The notes: generated from the letters alone by a model not told the origin. Positions 8,138-18,506 are shown, counted from the stretch's first letter. The stretch is 64,000 nt of DNA from Streptomyces sp. AC558_RSS880 (GCF_019049255.1 NZ_JAGMUJ010000029.1:310001-374000); one strand, 5' to 3'. Made by a program: numbers and translations.

Positions 8138-8353
8138 TCCGCGGCCCAAGGAGCAGGGCTTGTCGCCGACCGGCCCGGGCGGGCTGACGCAGCAGCTGAA
8201 CCGGACGGTGCTGGAGACCTCCCGGCAGGAGGGAATGACCGGACATCCGGCTATGAGAAGCACGACGCCTAGCCAGAGGCGGTCTGCTGGCAACGTCCGT
8301 AACAGAACGCGACGCAAGGCCGTGCTCACCGAGTATCGATCGACCCGAACTGA
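8118..8353 (+). pseudogene. IS256-family transposase N-terminal remnant
   Basis: The frame reads GLSPTGPGGLTQQLNRTVLE then TSRQEGMTGHP, which is the conserved start of IS256/Mutator-type transposases (GPGGLL..LTK..LE.AL..EMT.HLGYEKHD). After a small frameshift it continues SAGNVRNRTRRKAVLTE, matching the NSRNGTR-KTV-T segment. It ends at about 8353, before the DDE domain. Confidence 0.7.
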
Positions 8354-8421
8354 TGACAACCCAGGTGTGCCGCCGAATTGAGGACGATGCTGCGGCACAC
8401 TCATCGAGAAACGAGGAGAAA

Positions 8422-8619
8422 ATGCTGAAAACGCCGGTGCGCAAGAACCTGGCCATCGGGCTGGTGATCACGACCTTCATGACGACGCTGATGGTGGTTA
8501 TGGCGGACGACGGCAGCAAGATGGAGGAATTCAGGATGTCGCTGATGGTGGGCTTTTTGATTACGGGGGCGGTGACAGGGGGTACCTGGCTGCTGCAGCG
8601 GAAACGTTCGGCACCGTGA
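8422..8619 (+). CDS. Small two-helix membrane protein, unknown function
   Basis: A 65-aa protein starting at ATG 8422 with AGGAGAA directly upstream. Two hydrophobic segments, LAIGLVITTFMTTLMVVMA (about 10-28) and MVGFLITGAVTGGTWLL (about 42-58), flank a short acidic loop (DDGSKMEEF), and the tail is basic (QRKRSAP). It sits as an apparently intact gene between two IS256 fragments. No family recognised. Confidence 0.6.
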   Translation: MLKTPVRKNLAIGLVITTFMTTLMVVMADDGSKMEEFRMSLMVGFLITGAVTGGTWLLQRKRSAP

Positions 8620-8673
8620 CGGACGTTGGAGCACGGGCCCTGCACGTGCCGGCGCTCCAACGGCATCACCTTG

Positions 8674-9051
8674 TCAGTGAGCCTCTTTCATCCTGTGGTG
8701 ACCGGTGAAATATGCTGGTGAGCGGCTGTGGTGACGAGGCAGGGTCACGTCCCTTCCGGTGGTGTAGGCGATCAGTTGCCTGATGCGGCGAGGGAAGGCG
8801 ATCCATTCGTTGGGGAGTTCGGCGAGGACCGGGGTCGCGAGGCGAAGGACGGCGAGCGGGTTGGGGAAGACCTGGACGACGTCGGTGCGGCGTTTGATTT
8901 CCCGGTTCAGCCGTTCCAGCGGGTTCGTGGACTGGATCTTCTTCCAGTGCTGGTGCGGGAAGTCTGGCCCGATCCGTTCGTGGAGCCGATTTTCGTGGCG
9001 ATGCTGGAAGCGTTGGGGGTCCACTCCGTCTCCGACGGCTGATGTCCACAA
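8674..9051 (-). pseudogene. IS256-family transposase C-terminal remnant
   Basis: Minus-strand translation contains HWKKIQSTNPLERLNREIKR followed by RTDVVQVFPN. This is the IS256 C-terminal signature including the last catalytic Glu (E of EIKRRT). The N-terminal and most of the DDE domain are missing, and the tail after NEWIAFPRR is degenerate. It is on the opposite strand to the N-terminal fragment at 8118, so the two come from different copies or from an inversion. Confidence 0.75.
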
Positions 9052-9328
9052 GAACGGGGTGGAAGAGGCGAGGGTGCGCGAAGCGCTGTTCGGCCTCGGA
9101 GCCTACGTCGGAAAGGTCCTGGTCCGACGGACCGGCGCGACGTGGATCGACTTCGACGCCGACCAGCGGTCCTACTTCGGGGAGCCGACCGGGGTACGCA
9201 TGCCGGACGGCCGGGTGTGGAACCCCTTGGGCAAGGTCCGCAACTGTTTCGCGGTGGGAAGCTCCCAGGAATCGCTCCGCACGTTTTATCTGACCCTGCA
9301 TGGCAGGGCTCCGGGGCCAGGGGCCTGA
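9052..9328 (+). pseudogene. 3' fragment of an unknown gene truncated by IS256 debris
   Basis: From about 9052 the plus strand reads NGVEEARVREALFGLGAYVG, KVLVRRTGATWIDFDADQRS and VRMPDGRVWNPLGKVRN, ending at a TGA at 9326-9328. Codon bias is normal for the genome, so this was a real gene. It looks like the conserved C-terminal part of an actinobacterial hypothetical protein, but I cannot name the family. The 5' part is replaced by the IS256 fragment. GTG 9059 has no ribosome site, so expression is doubtful. Confidence 0.5.
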
Positions 9329-9459
9329 CACCGAGAGGAAAGCCGGTGCCCTGCCCGTGCCCGACACGTGCAGCGCCGGGCAATCCGTCCTCAGCCTCTG
9401 AAACCGACAGTCTCCCGGCTCGACCTAAAAGTCCCCGAGAAGTCCCACAGACCGAGCCG

Positions 9460-9500
9460 AACCCCCTCCTGGCTTGCATAAGTGCCGGTCAGGAGGGGTT
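9460..9500. terminator. Terminator between the truncated gene and the MurA fusion
   Basis: AACCCCCTCCTGGC at about 9460-9473 pairs with GTCAGGAGGGGTTT at about 9488-9501 with one bulge, giving a stem-loop next to the stop of the minus-strand MurA-like gene (9525). It can serve both directions. Confidence 0.6.
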
Positions 9501-9524
9501 TCGTGCTGTCTTTTCCTAGAGATT

Positions 9525-11054
9525 TCAAATGTCCCGGAAGATCTCGATCTGCGCCCCGATCGAGTTCAGCCGCTCCGCCAGGTCCTCGTAGCCGCGGTTG
9601 ATGACGTACACGTTGCGCAGGACCGACGTGCCCTCCGCCGCCATCATCGCCAGCAGGACCACCACGGCCGGACGCAGCGCCGGCGGGCACATCATCTCCG
9701 CGGCGCGCCAGCGGGTCGGCCCCTCGACCAGGACGCGGTGCGGGTCGAGCAACTGCAGGCGGCCGCCGAGGCGGTTGAGGTCGGTCAGGTAGATGGCGCG
9801 GTTGTCGTAGACCCAGTCGTGGATGAGGGTCTTGCCCTGGGCCGTCGCCGCGATCGCCGCGAAGAACGGGACGTTGTCGATGTTGAGGCCCGGGAACGGC
9901 ATCGGGTGGATCTTGTCGATCGGCGCCTCCAGCTTGGAGGGGCGGACGGTGAGGTCCACCAGCCGGGTGCGGCCGTTGTCGGCGAAGTACTCCGGTGTGC
10001 GGTCGTGGTCGAGGCCCATCTCCTCCAGGACCGCCAGCTCGATCTCCAGGAACTCGATGGGGACCCGGCGGACCGTCAGTTCCGACTCCGTCACCACGGC
10101 CGCGGCCACCAGGCTCATCGCCTCGACCGGGTCCTCGGAGGGGGAGTAGTCCACGTCGACGTCGATGGTGGGCACGCCGTGCACGGTGAGCGTGGTGGTG
10201 CCGATGCCGTCGACCTTGACGCCCAGCGCCTCCAGGAAGAAGCACAGGTCCTGGACCATGTAGTTGGAGGACGCGTTGCGGATGACGGTGGCGCCGTCGT
10301 GGCGCGCGGCGGCCAGCAGCGCGTTCTCGGTGACCGTGTCCCCGCGCTCGGTCAGCACGATCGGGCGGTCGGGAGCGACGGAACGGTCGACCACCGCGTG
10401 GTACTGGCCCTCGGTCGCGGCGACGTCCAGGCCGAACCGGCGCAGCGCGATCATGTGCGGCTCGACGGTGCGCGTGCCGAGGTCGCAGCCGCCGGCGTAC
10501 GGCAGCATGAAGCGGTCCAGGCGGTGCAGCAGCGGGCCGAGGAACATGATGATGGAGCGGGTGCGGCGGGCGGCGTCCGCGTCGATGGCCGGGAGGTCCA
10601 GCTCGGCGGGCGGCACGATCTCCAGGTCGACACCGTCGTTGATCCAGCGGGTGCGCACGCCGATGGAGTTCAGCACCTCCAGGAGGCGGTAGACCTCCTC
10701 GATGCGGGCGACGCGGCGCAGCACGGTGCGGCCCTTGTTGAGCAGCGAGGCGCACAGCAGTGCCACGCACGCGTTCTTGCTCGTCTTCACGTCGATGGCG
10801 CCGGAGAGCCGGCGGCCGCCCACCACGCGCAGATGCATCGGACCGGCGTAGCCCAAGGAGACGATCTCACTGTCCAGGGCCTCGCCGATCCGGGCGATCA
10901 TCTCAAGGCTGATGTTCTGGTTGCCGCGCTCGATCCGATTGACGGCGCTCTGGCTGGTGTTGAGCGCCTCGGCGAGCTGCGTCTGCGTCCACCCGCGGTG
11001 CTGCCGGGCGTCACGGATGAGCTTGCCGATGCGTACGAGGTAGTCGTCTGACAT
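9525..11054 (-). CDS. XRE helix-turn-helix / MurA-like fusion protein
   Basis: A 509-aa protein of two parts. Residues 8-62 are an XRE-type DNA-binding domain (IRDARQHRGWTQTQLAEALN, then TSQSAVNRIERGNQ). Residues 73-509 are a complete MurA-type UDP-GlcNAc enolpyruvyl transferase fold, with the substrate Lys93 (TSKNA) and Cys190 in the loop PYAGGCDLG, the position of the catalytic, fosfomycin-binding Cys of MurA. This corresponds, from memory, to the second MurA of S. coelicolor (SCO5998) beside aconitase. The enzyme part appears complete, so it may both bind DNA and bind or turn over UDP-GlcNAc/PEP. ATG 11054 has no clear ribosome site; a palindrome at 11065-11083 lies immediately upstream, suggesting autoregulation. 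Confidence 0.88.
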   Translation of the reverse strand: MSDDYLVRIGKLIRDARQHRGWTQTQLAEALNTSQSAVNRIERGNQNISLEMIARIGEALDSEIVSLGYAGPMHLRVVGGRRLSGAIDVKTSKNACVALLCASLLNKGRTVLRRVARIEEVYRLLEVLNSIGVRTRWINDGVDLEIVPPAELDLPAIDADAARRTRSIIMFLGPLLHRLDRFMLPYAGGCDLGTRTVEPHMIALRRFGLDVAATEGQYHAVVDRSVAPDRPIVLTERGDTVTENALLAAARHDGATVIRNASSNYMVQDLCFFLEALGVKVDGIGTTTLTVHGVPTIDVDVDYSPSEDPVEAMSLVAAAVVTESELTVRRVPIEFLEIELAVLEEMGLDHDRTPEYFADNGRTRLVDLTVRPSKLEAPIDKIHPMPFPGLNIDNVPFFAAIAATAQGKTLIHDWVYDNRAIYLTDLNRLGGRLQLLDPHRVLVEGPTRWRAAEMMCPPALRPAVVVLLAMMAAEGTSVLRNVYVINRGYEDLAERLNSIGAQIEIFRDI

Positions 11055-11064
11055 GAGGATGAGG

Positions 11065-11083
11065 TTATCTCAGATATGAGATG
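11065..11083. promoter_or_regulatory. TTATCTC-N6-GAGAT palindrome, copy A (MurA fusion side)
   Basis: TTATCTCAGATATGAGATG lies 11-29 bp upstream of the ATG of the XRE-MurA gene. It contains the inverted repeat ATCTC-N6-GAGAT, the same length and spacing as the site at 11476-11494 in front of acnA. Probable operator; the binding protein is not known, but the XRE domain encoded next to it is the first candidate. Confidence 0.6.
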
Positions 11084-11118
11084 GCGCCTCCTGGGGTGTC
11101 CATTCGGGTGACGCGACG

Positions 11119-11325
11119 TCAGTGTCCCCTGGTGCGACGGGTCTGACGAGTCCGGCGCCATCCGAAAGGTCCGGGCAAATCCACCGATGTCGTACGACGT
11201 CCCGTGCTGCTCCAGGTGTGCCGGGGGCCGTTCCCGCCGCCGGTGGTGATGGACCACGACCGCTTGTTGATGTTCAGCCGCACCCCCGGAAGGATCCGAA
11301 AGCTCTTGCGAAACGTGAGCGGCAT
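11119..11325 (-). CDS. DUF4236-like small basic protein
   Basis: A 68-aa protein starting MPLTFRKSFRILPGVRLNIN, with the MPL-x-FRKS start and following strand typical of DUF4236 proteins, and ending in a strongly basic tail. ATG 11325 has AAGGGG upstream. It sits alone between the XRE-MurA gene and acnA, reading toward the former. The function of the family is unknown. Confidence 0.7.
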   Translation of the reverse strand: MPLTFRKSFRILPGVRLNINKRSWSITTGGGNGPRHTWSSTGRRTTSVDLPGPFGWRRTRQTRRTRGH

Positions 11326-11475
11326 TCCTGTACCCCTTCCCGTCCGGAACCGACTCCGTCCCGGTCGGTTACCCCGTCCGGGCGCACTGATGGCATGCGG
11401 CGGCGGTGCGGCGGCGGGGGGTGTGGTGAGGCGTGCCGGGTCCGGGCATGACCATTCCGCCCTCGTGTACTAGAG

Positions 11476-11494
11476 TTATCTCGACATCGAGATA
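11476..11494. promoter_or_regulatory. TTATCTC-N6-GAGAT palindrome, copy B (acnA side)
   Basis: TTATCTCGACATCGAGATA contains perfect 8-bp arms TATCTCGA/TCGAGATA with a 2-nt centre. It is about 130 bp upstream of the acnA start and matches copy A in the outer TTATCTC and GAGAT blocks and their spacing. Probable operator within the acnA promoter region. Confidence 0.65.
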
Positions 11495-11536
11495 TCTGCC
11501 GAGGCGCACCGCAGCCGCCACCCTGGTAAGGGCTAC

Positions 11537-11555
11537 CTAACTTAGCCTTACCTTA
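11537..11555. promoter_or_regulatory. Iron-box-like (DmdR/IdeR-type) site before acnA
   Basis: CTAACTTAGCCTTACCTTA matches about 13 of 19 positions of the DtxR/IdeR/DmdR consensus TTAGGTTAGGCTAACCTAA, best in its right half. A partly overlapping GGTAAGGGCTACCTAA lies just upstream. It lies about 70 bp before the acnA start. Aconitase is a 4Fe-4S enzyme, so iron control is biologically plausible; binding is inferred. Confidence 0.45.
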
Positions 11556-11556
11556 G

Positions 11557-14346
<2,790 letters not shown>

Positions 14347-14364
14347 GCGGTACGGCAGGGCAGT

Positions 14365-14402
14365 CGAGGGCCGTATCCCCGGTGACGGGGGTACGGCCCT
14401 CG
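14365..14402 (+). terminator. acnA terminator
   Basis: Arms of 16 bp (CGAGGGCCGTATCCCC / GGGGGTACGGCCCTCG) pair at 15 of 16 positions around GGTGAC, 19 bp after the acnA stop. Confidence 0.8.
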
Positions 14403-14436
14403 CCGTTGCCGCCGTTGTACGCTGAAGTCTCACCGG

Positions 14437-14856
14437 ATGACGGGGGTGGCGGTGGGCCGCACGGAACGCATGCGTCTTGTCCTGGCCGGCGGTCAGGACA
14501 GCGACCAGGAAGAACTCGACCAGCTCACAGCCCAGTTGCGCGAACGACTGCTCGAACTGGACGTCGACGACGTCGAACCGGTCCGCTCCGGGGACGTCCC
14601 CGACGGAGCGAAGCCCGTGGACGCGATCGCCGTCGGCGCGCTCGCCGTGACCCTGGCGCCCATCGCGCTGCGCTCGGTGCTCGACCTGGTGCGGACCTGG
14701 ATCGAGAACCGCCCGGTGCGCACGGTCAGCATCTCCCTGGGCGACGACAGCCTGGAGCTGGAGGCCGTCTCCTCCGCCGACCAGCAGCGGATCGTCGACG
14801 CCTTCCTGGCCGCGCACGGTCCTGAGGCGGAACCGTCCGACGGCCAGGGGGAGTGA
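14437..14856 (+). CDS. EACC1 protein (effector-associated constant component 1)
   Basis: A 139-aa protein. An N-terminal alpha/beta part (RLVLAGGQDSDQEELDQLTA, LRERLLELDVDDVEPV) is followed by a single hydrophobic helix at about 65-83 (IAVGALAVTLAPIALRSVLD) and then VRTVSISLGDDSLELEAVSS. This arrangement is that of EACC1, the constant partner of varied effector genes in predicted actinobacterial conflict systems. It is 13 bp upstream of the caspase-like gene and surely co-transcribed. It probably anchors or holds the effector at the membrane. Start ATG 14437 has a weak ribosome site; GTG 14446 is an alternative. Family from memory. Confidence 0.75.
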   Translation: MTGVAVGRTERMRLVLAGGQDSDQEELDQLTAQLRERLLELDVDDVEPVRSGDVPDGAKPVDAIAVGALAVTLAPIALRSVLDLVRTWIENRPVRTVSISLGDDSLELEAVSSADQQRIVDAFLAAHGPEAEPSDGQGE

Positions 14857-14869
14857 GGGACGTACGACC

Positions 14870-16102
14870 GTGTCCGCGGGACGCCACGCCCTCCTCGTCG
14901 CGACGGGCCGGTACGACAACGAGGCCCTGCGGCGGTTGCGTTCACCCGCCAGGGACGCCCAGGCACTGGCGGAGGTGCTCGAGGACCCGAGGATCGGCGA
15001 CTTCGAGGTGAGCACGGTCGTCGACGGCCGCCACCAGGAAGTGACCCGGGCCATCGAGCACTTCTTCCTCGACCGCCGCAGGGACGACCTGCTCCTGCTG
15101 CACATCTCCTGCCACGGCCTCAAGGACGACCACGGCGAACTGCACTTCGCCGCCACCGACACCGACCGGCGGCTGCTCGCCTCCACGTCCGTCCCCGCCC
15201 TGTTCGTGCACCAGCGGATGCGCGCCTGCCGGGCGCGGTCGATCGTCCTGCTCCTGGACTGCTGCTACAGCGGTGCCTTCCTGGCCGGCGGCAAGGGCGA
15301 CGCCACGGTCCACGTCAAGGACGAGCTGGCCGGCCACGGCCGTGCGGTGCTCACCGCGACCAACCGCACCGAGTACGCCTTCGAGGGCGAGCGGATCACC
15401 GAACTCGACCCGGAACCCTCGCAGTTCACCGGGGCCGTCATCAAGGGCCTGAGCACCGGCGAGGCGGACCGCGACCGGGACGGCCTGATCGGCGTGCACG
15501 AGCTGTACGACTACGTGTACGACGAACTGCAGGCCGCCCGCGTCACCCAGCGCCCGCAGATGTGGGCGGAGCTGGAGCGCCGGGTGGTGGTCGCCCGTGC
15601 GGTCCCGGTCTCGCCCGCGCCGGCCCCGGTCTCGTCCGAGTCGGCTCAGACGCCGCCCACGTATCGGTATTCGCCTCGGCTCGGTCCGGCCCCGGCGCCC
15701 CCGCCGAGCTGGTCCGCCCCGGCCCCCGCGCCCCCGCCGCGCTCGTCCGTGCCCGTGTCCACGACCGTCCCCCCGCCCCCAGGGCCCCCGGCCGAGCACA
15801 CGAACGGCGCATGGGACGACGACAGCTCCCTCGACCCCCTCCTCCGCCTCACCGAGGCCCTCATCGCCCTCCCGTGCGTACAGGACCCGCAAGCCCGGAT
15901 CCAGTTCGCGATCCTCCTCGGTGAGAAACTGGGCCGCCACATCGATCTGCGGGGCGTCCGACTCCGCGAGGACGCCGTCGCGATCGCCCGCGCCGTCCAG
16001 AAGGCGCCGCGTGGAGACGCCGCCCTGACGAGAGTGGTCTTCCTCCTCGAAGGCGGCGAAGTCGCCCGCGACCTCCGACGGGTGATCGACGGCGACGGCT
16101 GA
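14870..16102 (+). CDS. Caspase-like peptidase with C-terminal effector-associated domain
   Basis: A 410-aa protein. Residues 4-250 are a caspase/metacaspase (peptidase C14) domain: the catalytic His is in LLLLHISCHG (His82) and the nucleophile in LLLDCCYSGAF (Cys132 in the D-x-C-x-S-G pattern). Residues about 250-305 are a low-complexity Pro/Ala/Ser linker. Residues about 320-405 (LLRLTEALIALPCVQDPQAR through LRGVRLREDAVAIARAV) resemble an effector-associated domain of the EAD2 type, used for homotypic recruitment. GTG 14870 lies 13 bp after EACC1. The role inferred is a proteolytic effector in a signalling, defence or programmed cell-death module. Both catalytic residues are present, so it should be active. 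Confidence 0.85.
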   Translation: MSAGRHALLVATGRYDNEALRRLRSPARDAQALAEVLEDPRIGDFEVSTVVDGRHQEVTRAIEHFFLDRRRDDLLLLHISCHGLKDDHGELHFAATDTDRRLLASTSVPALFVHQRMRACRARSIVLLLDCCYSGAFLAGGKGDATVHVKDELAGHGRAVLTATNRTEYAFEGERITELDPEPSQFTGAVIKGLSTGEADRDRDGLIGVHELYDYVYDELQAARVTQRPQMWAELERRVVVARAVPVSPAPAPVSSESAQTPPTYRYSPRLGPAPAPPPSWSAPAPAPPPRSSVPVSTTVPPPPGPPAEHTNGAWDDDSSLDPLLRLTEALIALPCVQDPQARIQFAILLGEKLGRHIDLRGVRLREDAVAIARAVQKAPRGDAALTRVVFLLEGGEVARDLRRVIDGDG

Positions 16103-16170
16103 CCCGCCGCACAACTCCGGGGCGCAGCAACCGTTTACAAGCGCGCTGCCCCGCGCTACCGTCCCCTCAC

Positions 16171-16239
16171 GGGCGAGGTGGGAGCGCTCCCATGCTCCGG
16201 CGGACCGGAACCCGCCGTCGGGACACTCCCACCTCGCCC
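16171..16239. promoter_or_regulatory. CebR box within a larger inverted repeat
   Basis: TGGGAGCGCTCCCA at 16179-16192 is exactly the CebR operator consensus of Streptomyces, bound by the cellobiose-responsive repressor of cellulolytic genes. It overlaps the left arm of a second inverted repeat: GGGCGAGGTGGGAG (16171-16184) pairs perfectly with CTCCCACCTCGCCC (16226-16239). The LPMO gene starts 55 bp downstream. Confidence 0.8.
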
Positions 16240-16293
16240 CCTCCACGCACCCCTGCATGATCCGTCAACCCCACAGCCGCGGACAGGTGTGTC

Positions 16294-17388
16294 ATGATCA
16301 CAACAAAACCGGAGAGCGAAGCGGCTTCCCGATCGGCGCTCTCCACCCGCACCCGAGCCCTCTTCCTCGTCCTGGTCTCCCTGCTCGCCACCGTCCCGGC
16401 CATCGGCCTGGTCGTGACGGCGGGCGGTGAGGCCGAAGCCCACGGCACCCCCATGAAGCCCGGCAGCCGCACCTTCCTGTGCTGGCAGGACGCGTTGACC
16501 GACACCGGCGAGATCAAGCCGGTCAACCCGGCCTGCAAGACCGCCGCACAGGTCAGCGGCACCACCCCCTTCTACAACTGGTTCTCCGTCCTGCGTTCCG
16601 ACGGTGCCGGACGCACCCGGGGCTTCGTGCCCGACGGGGAGCTGTGCAGCGGCGGGAACACCAACTTCACCGGCTTCGACACCCCCAGCGCCGACTGGCC
16701 GCTCACCCATCTCACCGCCGGCGCGACCGTCGACTTCTCCTACAACGCCTGGGCCGCCCACCCCGGTTGGTTCCACGTGTACATCACCAAGGACGGCTTC
16801 GACCCGACCCAGCCCCTCACCTGGGCCGACATGGAGGAGCAGCCCTTCCTCACCGTCGACCACCCGCCGCTCAACGGGTCCCCGGGCAGCGTCGAGGCCG
16901 ACTACCGCTGGAGCGGACAGCTCCCGGAGGACAAGTCCGGCCGCCACATCGTCTACATGGTGTGGCAGCGCTCGGACAGCCAGGAGACCTTCTACTCCTG
17001 CTCCGACGTCGTCTTCGACGGCGGCAACGGCGAGGTGACCGGCGTCAAGGACCCCGGCGACCCGACCGACCCCGACCCCGTCCCGGGGGAGTGCACCGCC
17101 ACCCGCAGCACCACGGGCAGCTGGAGCGGCGGCCACCAGTCCGAGGTGACCGTCACCAACAGCGGCGACGTGCCGATGCTCGGCTGGATGGTCGACTGGA
17201 CCCTCCCGGACGGCCAGAGCGTCGACAGCCTGTGGGGCGGCGACGCCACCTACGACGGCCAGGACGTGATGGTCCACAACGCCGGCTACAACGGCTCCCT
17301 CGATCCGGGGGAGAGCACGACGTTCGGCTATGTGGTCTCCGGCCCGGGCGGTGACAGCACGACGACCCTGCCCTGCCGGGTCGGCTGA
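16294..17388 (+). CDS. Secreted AA10 lytic polysaccharide monooxygenase with CBM2
   Basis: A 364-aa secreted copper enzyme. The signal peptide ends at EAEA, leaving His50 as the mature N-terminus (HGTPMKPGSRTF). His50 and His156 (WAAHPGW) form the histidine brace. The AA10 domain runs to about residue 250, followed by a Gly/Asp/Pro linker (GVKDPGDPTDPDPVPGE) and a C-terminal CBM2 (about 262-364, with disulfide cysteines at the ends and exposed Trp). It cleaves crystalline polysaccharide oxidatively. The perfect CebR box upstream points to cellulose rather than chitin as target. Start ATG 16294 lacks a strong ribosome site but gives a proper signal peptide. Confidence 0.92.
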   Translation: MITTKPESEAASRSALSTRTRALFLVLVSLLATVPAIGLVVTAGGEAEAHGTPMKPGSRTFLCWQDALTDTGEIKPVNPACKTAAQVSGTTPFYNWFSVLRSDGAGRTRGFVPDGELCSGGNTNFTGFDTPSADWPLTHLTAGATVDFSYNAWAAHPGWFHVYITKDGFDPTQPLTWADMEEQPFLTVDHPPLNGSPGSVEADYRWSGQLPEDKSGRHIVYMVWQRSDSQETFYSCSDVVFDGGNGEVTGVKDPGDPTDPDPVPGECTATRSTTGSWSGGHQSEVTVTNSGDVPMLGWMVDWTLPDGQSVDSLWGGDATYDGQDVMVHNAGYNGSLDPGESTTFGYVVSGPGGDSTTTLPCRVG

Positions 17389-17395
17389 GCGCCCC

Positions 17396-17442
17396 CGTGG
17401 GCGGCCCGACGGCGTGTCCGGTCGTCATCGGTGCCGCCCACG
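17396..17442. terminator. Bidirectional terminator between LPMO and acetylxylan esterase
   Basis: CGTGGGCGGC at 17396-17405 is perfectly complementary to GCCGCCCACG at 17433-17442. It sits in the 61-bp gap between two convergent genes. Confidence 0.7.
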
Positions 17443-17449
17443 CATCCCT

Positions 17450-18442
17450 TCAGCCGTCCAACAACGGCCCGAGCCAATCCAGTTGACGCCGCACATGCAC
17501 CGCGTCCCCGCCCTCGTGCCCGTTGAAGGGATAGGCGTGGAGCACCTTGGCCGGGTCCCCGCCCGTGCGCTCCGCGTACCGGTTGAACGCCGCGTACGCC
17601 CCGCTCGGCGGACAGACCGTGTCGCGCAGCCCGACCCCGAAGTGGGCCGGCGCGTGCGCGCGCCGGGCGAAGGACACGCCCTCGACGTAGGAGAGGGTGC
17701 GGTAGGCGGCCTCCTCGGCGCCCCGGTGGACCGCGAGGTAGGCGGTGATCTCGCCGTACGGGGGCACGTCGGTGAGGTCCAGGGCGCGGTGGATGCCGCA
17801 CAGCAGCGGGGCGGTGACCAGGAGCGCCGCCAGGTCCGGTACGAGGCCCGCCACGGCCAGTGCGAGTCCGCCGCCCTGGCTGTTGCCCACGGCCGCGACG
17901 CGGCCGGCGTCCACCCCCGGCAGCGCGCGCACGGCGGCCACCGCGCGCACCGCGTCCGTGATCAGCCGGCGGTAGTGGTAGTCCCCCGGGTCGAGCAGAC
18001 CGCGGACCGCCGGGCCGGGGCCGCCCGGCGCCATGGTGTGCGGGTCGCGGGTGTCGCCGCCGCAGCCGTACTGGTCGCCCTGGCCGCGGTTGTCCATCAG
18101 CAGATGCGCGTACCCGGCGTTCACCCAGGTCAGCCGCTCGTGCGGCAGCCCGCGTCCGCGCCCGTACCCCGCGAACTCCACCACCGCCGGAAGGGGTTCG
18201 GCCATTCCCGCGGGAAGGCTGAACCAGGCGCGCACCGGGTCGCCCGCGAAGCCGCGGAACGTCACGTCCCAGGTCTCGGTGAGCCGCAGCCCGTTCTCCA
18301 CCGGCCGGACCGAGACCAGCGGATCCCCCTCGGCCGACGCCTCCTCCAGCGTGCGCTCCCAGAAGGCGTCGAAGTCGGCGGGCTCCTCGATGTCCGGGCG
18401 GTGGCGCTCCAGTTCAGCCGGGGACAGGTCGAACGCGGGCAC
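17450..18442 (-). CDS. Acetylxylan esterase / cephalosporin-C deacetylase (AXE1 family)
   Basis: A 330-aa alpha/beta hydrolase of the AXE1/Cah family (carbohydrate esterase 7-like). The nucleophile Ser188 lies in GNSQGGG; RGQGDQYG is typical of the family; the Asp is in LRDTVCPP and the His in NGHEGG near the end. There is no signal peptide, so it acts inside the cell on imported acetylated xylo-oligosaccharides. GTG 18442 with GAGGT is preferred; the frame continues upstream without coding character. It is divergent from the importer operon at 18707 and shares its operator-rich intergenic region, fitting co-control with xylan use. Confidence 0.9.
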   Translation of the reverse strand: MPAFDLSPAELERHRPDIEEPADFDAFWERTLEEASAEGDPLVSVRPVENGLRLTETWDVTFRGFAGDPVRAWFSLPAGMAEPLPAVVEFAGYGRGRGLPHERLTWVNAGYAHLLMDNRGQGDQYGCGGDTRDPHTMAPGGPGPAVRGLLDPGDYHYRRLITDAVRAVAAVRALPGVDAGRVAAVGNSQGGGLALAVAGLVPDLAALLVTAPLLCGIHRALDLTDVPPYGEITAYLAVHRGAEEAAYRTLSYVEGVSFARRAHAPAHFGVGLRDTVCPPSGAYAAFNRYAERTGGDPAKVLHAYPFNGHEGGDAVHVRRQLDWLGPLLDG

Positions 18443-18506
18443 GGGGCACCTCGCAGAGTCGAAGCGGAATCGAACGGGCGGTACGGCCGATCGTTGCGGG
18501 CGCGCA

